Part shown: positions 1-8,119 of the stretch, in pieces | Numbering within the stretch: the first letter of the stretch is position 1 | How the letters are laid out: each line of letters opens with the position of its first letter | Assembly (NCBI RefSeq): GCF_000003605.2 | Contig: NW_003132857.1 | Coordinates: 78,670 to 99,433 of the forward strand | DNA: 20,764 bases | Direction of reading: 5' to 3' | DNA from: Saccoglossus kowalevskii | Taxonomy: Eukaryota > Hemichordata > Enteropneusta > Harrimaniidae | The notes under the pieces: model-generated | The model's database searches: none | What the model was told of the DNA's origin: nothing | Seen by the model: the letters and a program-made list of their open reading frames with translations, nothing else | Made by a program: the position numbers and the translations under genes

Positions 1-438
1 TTTACTTTTTAGATTGTAGTTTTTGTTTTTTTATTTCTTTCTGTAAGACCCTTTTTATCCTTTCCTAAAGATTTTATGCGTCTAATAAAAAAATATATAA
101 ATATATCAGTGTACTAGTACAGAATTGTCTTTATCGATTATGCCTCCCCCCCCCCATATGAAAACTGTGTGGATGGAGGGTGGAGGAGTTCTCATTTATG
201 TAAACTGTTATAGCGTGTGAACCGAGTGCCGATCCACGCCTGACTGTTACCTGAAGGTCCCGCAAAATGTAGTAACCGTGACCAGGCTAACAACTGGCCG
301 ACAACTGCTGACCGGATACTGACCGACTTTTCTCAATGACCGAGTTTCATTTATGGCATCGTGTAACCTTTTGTTGATTTCACGTCGTGGTCATTTAATA
401 ACAAGTAAATACTGAAATATACTAGTAATCAATCTTTT
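1..438. other. No gene seen at the left end
   Basis: AT-rich DNA with a C10 run at 146-155 and no recognisable coding sequence. It could include more of the LINE relic, but no motif is readable. Confidence 0.5.
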
Positions 439-690
439 TTTCTAGTCGGTGTTAAGAAGGAATATTCGCTGGACGGTTCGTCAAGTATTGAAGATCTGCC
501 TGATATTTTTGATAAATATTATTGTGACCATGGAGCTAGCTCCATGATTGTGACCCACCACTGTTACACAACACACACATTAATTAATTGCCTTCTTTAT
601 ACAGACGATATTGTGATTCTTTCAAAATCGAAGAAAGGATTATAAAACTGTCTGGATAAACTATCTGCCTACACATCTATCGCTGGCTTA
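439..690 (+). pseudogene. LINE reverse-transcriptase fragment with YTDD box
   Basis: The frame through GAA at 490 reads SSIEDLPDIFDKYYCDHG and later NCLLYTDDIVILSKSKKGL, then stops at TAA 643-645. The same frame continues as NCLDKLSAYTSIAGL. This matches the palm region of non-LTR retrotransposon reverse transcriptases: the NDLPDIFD-like motif, then the F/YADD catalytic box, here with Thr for Ala, then LQ-CLDKL. The fragment has a premature stop and no 5' part. It is probably the same insertion as the C-terminal fragment at 1355-2006, separated from it by foreign DNA. Confidence 0.75.
529..546. repeat. 18-bp perfect palindrome
   Basis: CATGGAGCTAGCTCCATG is its own reverse complement, flanked by TGTGAC on the left and TTGTGACC on the right. 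It lies inside the LINE RT fragment between the LPDIFD and YTDD motifs. Confidence 0.7.
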
Positions 691-691
691 C

Positions 692-1350
692 TCTGACATG
701 TTTTAGGTTTGTGTTAGTTTATAGCATTTAAATGTCTAGAAATGATACTTATTCTTGCTTGATTTTGTTCTTTTTTGTTTTATACTTATTATCAAATTAC
801 TGTCTTTCTTAATTGATTTACTTGATTAAGCATTGTAATGTTACTTAGAAGTTATGTGCATTTCAACATGTTTTACTAGTGTGTTTACCTCAACTTAACA
901 TTGAACTCTATGGCAAAGAAACACACTTACTGTTAATGTATGCCATTTCTAATTGATGATTACATTATTGGTCAGTTATCTTTCAGCCAATCATTGTCTT
1001 AGTACAGGATTAGGAAAGTTTATCTTTTGGATTACTGACCATGCCTTAAATAACCCCCTTTTAGCACCTTGTGTTAGACTGGACCCATGCAAGTGTCAGT
1101 ATACTATGCTTATTGCTGTCCCTGTAACTCTGTTCTTAGCTAGTTATAAACTCTGTGTAGTACTGTTCCAGTAATAAAGATATCCTGCTGTGAGTATCTC
1201 AAATGGTTAATTTGTATCCAGTTCCTTATTACTTTATGGTTGTGAAATATGATCTCACAAATCAGTGTTGACTACAACGATCCCCCCACAACATCAAAAT
1301 GGCAGTTGTCAGTCAACACATATAAAACGAAAATAATGATAACTTTATTA
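692..1350. other. Non-LINE DNA interrupting the LINE relic
   Basis: This stretch of roughly 0.65 kb separates two LINE pieces that would otherwise be nearly adjacent in the protein: LDKLSAYTSIAGL ends about 690 and TKKIMIFNK starts at 1355. It is AT-rich, has an AATAAA at 1173-1178, and contains a 73-codon open stretch (953-1174) that I do not recognise. A 12-bp direct repeat AAAATAATGATA (1330-1341 and 1361-1372) sits at its right edge. It may be a nested insertion. No terminal inverted repeats were found. Confidence 0.4.
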
Positions 1351-1354
1351 CACT

Positions 1355-2006
1355 ACTAAAAAAATAATGATATTCAATAAGTAACAGTAACAGACTTCTT
1401 AACAAGGAAATATTTTTATGAAAGAAGAGAACTCAATATAATTAGAAAAAAAATTAATCATCTTGGCTTAATTATGAGTTCAAATAGTAAATTTAATAAT
1501 GCCATGACAAACCTAAAAAGAAAAGGAATAAAAGCTTTATTTTTATTAGCAACCAGAATTGGATCTGGCAATCTGGACATGTCCATACTACTGTCACTAT
1601 TTGATAAACTTATCAGACCAGTTATTGTGTAAGGGAGTGACTTGGCGAGCAGTAATATCTACAAAATCGATTGTAGAGGCTTACATACTATGGGTACATT
1701 CCTGGTATTTCAAAAAATACACAAATCATGGCAATATATAGTGAATTGGGAAAATTACCTCTTGACTCTTTTATTAAGAAACAAATGCTAAAATGTGCCA
1801 ATCGTATTTCAAACTCCACAAATAATCTACTACGGGAAGCATACTATAAAATTATTAAAAGTAAATGGTTTAAAAAGCTTGATTCAATATTAAAAAATAT
1901 AAACCAATCTTATCTGTTAAATGAAACGAATATTTTCTCATTATCAAAATTAAAAACAATTGATGGAGAAGTTAAAAAAAGAGTTTACAACAGAGAGAAA
2001 AATTAA
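1355..2006 (+). pseudogene. LINE C-terminal RT/thumb fragment, frameshifted
   Basis: The piece starts TKKIMIFNK (1355-1381). Downstream it reads HLGLIMSSNSKFNNAM, LFDKLIRPVIV-stop-GSDL and, in another frame, AIYSELGKLPLDSFIKKQM. These follow the order of the post-palm region of CR1/jockey-like non-LTR elements (YLG, LFDKLI-P-I-YGS, YGELGR-PL). The expected Tyr of the VYGS motif is a stop (TAA 1630-1632), and the frame changes near 1700-1712, so the element is dead. An open frame of 92 codons (1728-2006) remains. The superfamily is not assigned more finely. Confidence 0.8.
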
Positions 2007-2631
2007 ATAAATAATGACAACAGGAAAAAAAAATATAAAATTATTTTAAAATCTGCATGTCGTCCTCTGCAGTATGTTAGTAAAAATTACTTCGTTTGTT
2101 TGACATGGGCACAGACATGCTTCGGTATGCATCCACCATTACGATACACAATATATAAACACGCACATTTCTCAAACTTCACAACTTACTTTAAAAAAAA
2201 AATGATTCTGAATACGAATTTACAAAATCACTGCAAAATGGTGATGAATGATGTCCACAGCCCACATGACGCAGCCAAGATACGGTTGCTAAGATACAGT
2301 TGTGAAACTGAGTCAGCTGTGTACACACCAATACATTGGATAATTGTGGTCAGATTGTGTAAATCAACAAAATTTTTCACACTAATTCTAATAAGGAATA
2401 ATGTAAATGGTGAGCGAATGATTTTCTCTTGAGACAATATAATGGTTGGCTGATTAATAACGGCAATTTGGATATAACAAGGAAGATAAACTTATTTTTA
2501 TATAGATCATTGTGTGCGGTTGGAAGTTGCTCTCTTATATATGTATGTTTTTCTATGTACTAGTACTTTCCTAACATAGCTTTATTTTACACTTTTTTTA
2601 CTTTACTGTATCCACAGCAGATTACAGTTGC
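2007..2631. other. LINE 3' region or unassigned DNA
   Basis: This lies between the last recognisable LINE peptide and the (ATT)n tail. The first codons after 2006 could continue the element, but I do not see the C-terminal Cys/His knuckle. The two overlapping open stretches (2100-2432 plus, 2228-2437 minus) have no recognisable motif. Confidence 0.4.
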
Positions 2632-2661
2632 GTAATAAACTATTATTATTATTATTATTAA
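2632..2661 (+). repeat. LINE 3' tail: GTAATAAA plus (ATT)n
   Basis: GTAATAAA (2632-2639) is followed by about seven ATT units. The same arrangement, GTAATAAA then a few bases then (ATT)n, occurs at the 3' end of the LINE near 20424-20592. This supports a shared 3' end type for both insertions. Confidence 0.65.
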
Positions 2662-2874
2662 TTTTAAGAAATGTTTTACCTAAACACATGACTGCAAATA
2701 ATTTGTTGTCTTTCGACAAAGTTCTTTTGATGCGTTGTCGAAAAGTAAAAGTAAATTTTTTATCATTTGTCTCTTGATGAATATACTAGTATTTAATAGT
2801 ACTAGTAATCTGCCGAGTTCTCCCCAAATGTCCATTTTTTGAGCATTTCTTAAGACGCCAAGTATAAACTGACA
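2662..2874. other. No gene seen between LINE tail and element copy 1
   Basis: AT-rich spacer with ACTAGTA-type strings repeated near 2786-2808. Nothing coding was recognised. Confidence 0.5.
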
Positions 2875-3181
2875 TTAAAGCGCGGTAGTCGTCGCGCTGC
2901 GCATGTGCGAGTTATATAGGTCTCATATAAACAAAGATGGCGACTTTGACTGTTGCGCAGATCAACGAGTACGAACTGAGACATTTCCAAGCTTTAATTA
3001 GGCAATTTTCATGTGAGTGGAAGGTGTCGAAGGAGTCACCGTCGGTAATCAGTGCAAGTCGCGCCTAGGTCAAACCTCATACTTGTGATTTCCATTTGAA
3101 GAACGCATTGGATTGTGGGAAAATCAATGTTTATCAACACAAATGTCGCACATGCGCAGCGCGACGACTACCGCGCTTTAA
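2875..3181 (+). mobile_element. TTAA-flanked non-autonomous DNA element, family A copy 1 (307 bp)
   Basis: The first 36 bp (2875-2910, starting TTAAAGCGCGGTAGTCG) and the last 36 bp (3146-3181, ending CCGCGCTTTAA) are perfect reverse complements. If TTAA at 2875-2878 and 3178-3181 is the target duplication, the element proper has 32-bp TIRs starting AGCGCGG. Duplication of TTAA is the hallmark of piggyBac-type transposition. The element is too short to encode a transposase. The interior holds an ATG (2937) and a frame broken only by TAG at 3066-3068. A second full copy lies at 17175-17442 in the opposite orientation. Confidence 0.85.
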
Positions 3182-3649
3182 CTTAGGTGCGTTCTCGACG
3201 ACATATTTGTAATCAATTTCATTTCCCCTAGATATTGCTCAGTGCACTTTAAAGTAATATTGGTCGAATCAGCTTATCGATTAGTGATAAAAACAGTGAT
3301 TGAACAATATTTTGACATGCTACCCGCATTGGTCGTGAACATACAATGTTGAGTCAAGCACTTTACTGGTGCTGAATGGCCTGGTCACACATGACGCCGT
3401 GTCTGATTTCAACAGGTGACCCCTGCCCTCGCATCATGCGGGCTAGATTATATTATTCAGTTCAGTTTCGTAACAGAATCATGATTATATAGTACTGGGT
3501 ATCCACAGCTGGCGCCATCACTGTGACCTTTAGAGCGTTAAAGTAAACTGTTGTCTTCTTTCACAACATAATTGTAAAATTTCGGGCAGAAAATATTGCC
3601 TTTTCATAGTTAGGTGACAGATTAGAACTATGAAGAATAATTGTAGTTT
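3182..3649. other. No gene seen
   Basis: Mixed-composition DNA without a long open frame, TIRs or recognisable repeats. Confidence 0.5.
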
Positions 3650-4345
3650 TTAGTTGTGTTGGGAAAGGCTTTTGTATATAATTATTATAGTAGACTTAGT
3701 CATTCCATAGAAACTACTAATGTTTTACATAATAGCCAGGCAGGTTTTCGTAAAGATCACCGCACTACAGACCATTTTTTTTTTGAAAGCTATTAAAATA
3801 AACACATTAAATTAAATCGAAAACTGTATACCTGCTATATTGACTTTCAAATATCCTAGTGTTCGATATTGTTTAAAGAAATGGCCTTTTCCATAAATTA
3901 CCGAAGAGTAGTACCAATGGGATAGTCTATAGAATTATTACACACATACATACTACCTATTATACGTCTGGCACCAATAGAACAGAATTCATCTGTCCGT
4001 AAAACACCAAAATGTCACCAATATTTGACAACACAACAGAGGTCCGACAAAGATGTGCCATTATGTTATTTAATCTATACTTAAGCACTTGCATAATTCA
4101 TTAGATAATACTACAAGAGTTCCAGTTCAGTTATAATTGCCATATAAAATAGATTTACTAATCTAAGCAGATGATCCTGTATCAATCCCTACAACAAAAA
4201 CATGTATACAGAATGCATTAAAACATTCTGCAAAAACGAAAGCTACAAGTACATATGCCCAAAACTATAATTATTCTATTGGCAATGAAATCCATGCACT
4301 TTTAGACTGTAACCATACTGATAATGATTCAAACTGTTACAGATC
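3650..4345 (+). pseudogene. Decayed LINE reverse-transcriptase relic
   Basis: Motifs appear in family order but in different frames. NVLHNSQAGFRKDHRTTDHF (3719-3778) matches the conserved QAGFR..HSTTDH motif. A degraded LYTCYIDFQ follows near 3825-3850. EVRQRCAIMLFNLYLS (4039-4086) matches GVRQGC..SP.LFNLYL with a few codons missing. LLI-stop-ADDPVS (4155-4187) is the YADD box with its Tyr codon turned into TAA. The same last frame continues with GNEIHALLDCNHTDN, which may be the C-terminal Cys/His knuckle joined by a deletion, but that part is weak. Multiple stops and frameshifts show it is ancient. Confidence 0.7.
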
Positions 4346-5338
4346 TTGTTTTTTTCGTGGTATACACGGCTTCCGCCATTTATACAATCACATAATAATT
4401 TATTGAAAAAAAACACCAAAAAACAAACGGTCAATGTCATGTATTTTTAAGGTATATGGCCTAATCATAGATCTAAAAGTGGTTTGTATTTTCATAGTCT
4501 AAAGTTACCTATTGTGCAGGTATGAATACCAAAAGTATTGACCTTTCGACTCGGTGATAAATTTGGTGACGCATTCAATGGAACCAATGCACTGACCACA
4601 CCCCGTGATGCCCGTGACTATATGTCTATTATACACGTGATAACACGCACAATATTGTCGATTCAGGGGATTTCCAAACAATTAATCTTTAGCGTTGAAT
4701 AAATATAAAGAACACAGCTCTATTTAGCATGCATATATATATTTGCACTAATGATCATTTTTAATTGTTTGGCCACAGTCCCTGATAGAGGGACTGTGGT
4801 TTGGTCAAATCACTGTGGTCAAATACAGGTTAAAATATCGAGGGTTCGAACGGATTTACCTTGAACGTTGACCGGATTGTGACCCAGTAATAAGTGACAC
4901 AGTCAGTAACCCTGTACTTAAAAGATGCATGGTTACAAGCAAACTCAAGCTACACTATGAGTCTTGGCAATGTGCTTGAACTTTAATCGACGCCAGTCAT
5001 GTATTTGCGGTCAAACAATCTCATACACATTCATGGCTGGATTTTCTACCCACGGTCACCTATTGTTACTGAATTGTTTGCATATTTTCTTTGTTACAAT
5101 AATGTTATAAATTGGTTAAAGTAAAGAAAATGAATACATCTTCGTCTTTTATTGTTTTGCCCTCGAGGCGCTAAACTAGATCTTCGACACACCACGGCGG
5201 ATGCGGGGCAAACTTGCCACATCGCACGTTTCAGAGTGTTCGACTTGAAACAATAAATGCTTAACTATATTAACTCGTCTATTCGTCCCTTTTGAATTAT
5301 TAATGAACCGAGAAAGGTCGTTTGTTGAAATGACTACG
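4346..5338. other. Gene-free upstream region
   Basis: No coding sequence was recognised. The 69-codon minus-strand open stretch at 5176-5385 ends just upstream of the desaturase and has no familiar motif. One strong hairpin (4773-4799) is listed separately. Confidence 0.5.
4773..4799. repeat. 10-bp perfect hairpin
   Basis: CCACAGTCCC (4773-4782) and GGGACTGTGG (4790-4799) are perfect complements around the 7-nt loop TGATAGA. A further partial copy ACTGTGG(T)CAAAT follows at about 4812. This looks like the tip of a small inverted repeat rather than a gene terminator. Confidence 0.6.
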
Positions 5339-5516
5339 CTGATTGGACAAGCTAGTCGCTTCAGTGCGGGTAGGTGTACGTACAATCATTAACTGTGTCA
5401 TCGGTATACTAGTATATAGTGGGTGTGTTTCGCGTCTGTATTCTGTCCGAATTGAAGCAACAGTGGGATAAACTGCATTATTTCATTTTTGAAAGCAGTG
5501 TTGGTGAGCAGCAATC
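5339..5516 (+). promoter_or_regulatory. Putative promoter and 5' UTR of the DEGS1-like gene
   Basis: An inverted CCAAT box (GATTGG, core 5342-5346) lies about 170 bp upstream of the start codon. A TATA-like string TATATAG is at 5413-5419, which would place transcription start near 5440-5450 and leave a 5' UTR of about 70 nt with no upstream ATG. The flanking 5150-5500 is less AT-rich than most of the window. Assignment is by motif and position only. Confidence 0.35.
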
Positions 5517-5598
5517 ATGGGTGCGAGCGTCACACGCGATGAGTTTGAATGGGTTTACACTGAACAGCCACATGCAGTCAGACGGCGGGAGATGCTAG
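5517..5598 (+). CDS. DEGS1: DEGS1-like exon 1 (N-terminal 27 codons plus 1 nt)
   Basis: The exon encodes [20 protein letters not shown] and then VRRREML, and leaves one G of a split Ala codon. The donor reads CTAG|GTAAGA, close to consensus. The stretch [12 protein letters not shown] matches the strongly conserved N-terminal motif of animal dihydroceramide desaturases. The N-terminal Met-Gly with Ser/Thr at position 6 region is the context for the N-myristoylation known in DES1. No in-frame or out-of-frame ATG occurs between about 5440 and this start, so initiation here is well supported. Confidence 0.95.
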
Positions 5599-8075
5599 GT
5601 AAGATGAAGTAGACGTAGTCCCGCATTTGCTTTGTTCAAGTATTCAGAGAACATTGACAGTAATATTCTCACGATGCTTATATTAACCGTCGCTTTCAAG
5701 GTTTTACATTCGAGTGTTATAATTATCATCTATCGCTGTAATAATACGACGCTGTTTATGTATTTCCCGTTCCGGTTTGACGATGAAGAATCGTGTTCTC
5801 TTGTTACTAAGCATTTGTCGGGAGCTCGTTGCTCATCGGCCATGTTTGTGTAAAGATGATGGCGAAGAAGCGCGTCCATATAGAGACCAATCAACGTGTA
5901 AAAAAACGTAGATGTACGGCTGGATAATACACTCTGGTTCTCTATGGTTCTCTTATTTAAAACATTCGCTTGCTCAGTGTATTGTCTGTACACAATTGGC
6001 GAAAGACGGCAAACATATTTGCTCACCCCACTATTTGTAATCTAATGACCCACATGACAGTGATATCAGTTGTTAATTCAATGCACGTGGGCAGGCACGA
6101 TTTCTTCACGGCCATCGTAATATCTTATGTAAATATATATATAGAATCGGTGAAATCCATATAAGGTCAAAAAAAGAAGATCTGTTTCTGGTCCAAATTT
6201 GTTTTTAAAAAACAATGCAGTGATGCGATTATTTTTTTTAACATCAAGAAAGTCGATCTACGCATGCGTCAGCAAGATATTGCGCCATCAACGACATGCT
6301 CATCTTTTTTTTTTACTTTGTTTCAAATCAATAAAAATTACTTCTGAGCAGGGTCTGATACATTATTGTGCACTAGTATGGTAGCTCTTATTTTTCCTGC
6401 ATCTGTTCAGAATTTTTTTACTTTCATTTTTAATTATCCTGGAAGATAAACAATATTCAAATCCAAAGAAGACATACCCTCACTTCACTTGACGCTTGGA
6501 GGATTTTTGTAAAAACAACCAAATTGAGACATTTCACCTTGATTAGAAGAGATAAGGATGGATATCGATTTATTATAACTATCACCATATTATCCCGCAC
6601 CACAATCAGTCATGGTCATTATGATTCCATATATTCTATTGTATAATGCGTTAAGGAACTTGAGATTAGGACAAGTGTCGAAATTCCAAATGTTGAAAAT
6701 GGTGCACTGTTTTTCCAAAACTGTTTTATTTATTACAAAAAAATTTTTTAAGTTGCCTATAGCATGTGATGATGTCGGTAAAGCCAATCAGAAAACAAAA
6801 GAACAATAGAATATGGACATGCATATATTATGTAATTTCAATTGTTTTCTTTTTCATTTTTTGCAGCAAAATATCCTCAGATAAAGAAGTTAATGGGACA
6901 TGATACTGCCATTGTCAAGTACGTGTTCCTCGTGGTTGCTCTTCAGATCTTTGCATGTTGGTTACTTCAATCTGCATCATGGGGAACAATAATCATCATT
7001 GCGTATGTCTTTGGAGGAACAATGAATAAATGCATGCAAGCAGCAATGCATGAAATCTCACACAATCTTGCTTTTGGTCACAGTCGGCCTATGTGGAACC
7101 GCCATCTTGGAATAATCAGTAACCTTCCTCTCGGGGTTCCGGCGTTCATATCTTTCAAGAAGTATCACACAGAACATCATCGGTATCTAGCGATGGACGA
7201 GCTAGATCCGGACATTCCATCTGAGTTGGAATGTAAACTTTTCCGCAACACTTTCACCAAAATTATCTTTGTACTCCTGCTGCCATTTACATATTCCCTT
7301 CGGCCGTTTATCCGAAGACCCCGGCCAATTTCAATATATGAGATCTACAATGCTGTTGCAGCCATCTCTTGTGATGCTTTGCTGTATTACATGTGGGGAT
7401 TTAAACCAGTTGCGTACCTTGTCATCAGTACGATTCTTGGTGGTGGAATCCACCCACTTGGAGCGCATGCTATTGCTGAACATTATCTCTTCCAGAAGGG
7501 GTTCGAAACGTACTCCTATTACGGCCCTTTGAACATGTTAACTTTCAATCTGGGATATCACTGGGAACATCATGACTTTCCAAACATACCATATACTAGA
7601 TTACCACAGGTAGGTACCTGATTCACAATATTTAAATGACCTCATTAATATGCACACATTCATTCCAAATAATTTCTTACTTTATTATTGTACATACTAG
7701 ATCAATCAGTATTTTTATAAACTCTAAATACGGTAATTTCAGTTTAACTCTGTCTAATAAGACTTGTTCTCTTGAATGTAAAAAAAAAAAAAACATTTAA
7801 TTTTCTTAAAGTTTCATTTGAAATGTTTGCAGAACAGGAATGTGTTTTGAATATAACTGGGGGTCAGCAAAGTTTGCTATTACCAGTCTTCTTCTTATTT
7901 TCTATACAAGTTTTACAACTTTACTGTTTGGCTTTTGAAAATTTGTCAACAATGCAAACAATGTTTAGGCTGAGGAGTCATCAATTGAAATGTTGGGTGC
8001 TCATTGTGATGTGAATAAACAGCCATTGATGTTTTATAGTCATTGTTGTGCATGACTGGGTTTGGCTTAAGTTCA

Positions 8076-8119
<44 letters not shown>

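Noticed and set aside
2100-2437. Overlapping open stretches of 110 codons (+) and 69 codons (-)
   Set aside because: No family motif, both strands open together, and flanked by LINE debris. Best explained as chance.
5176-5385. 69-codon minus-strand open stretch just upstream of the desaturase
   Set aside because: No recognisable domain and no splice or polyadenylation support. It overlaps the probable promoter.
5632-6026. Open stretches on both strands in intron 1
   Set aside because: They overlap each other antisense and resemble nothing known, and the verified splicing skips them.
7269-7532. 87-codon open stretch within exon 2
   Set aside because: It is a shadow in another frame of the desaturase coding sequence.
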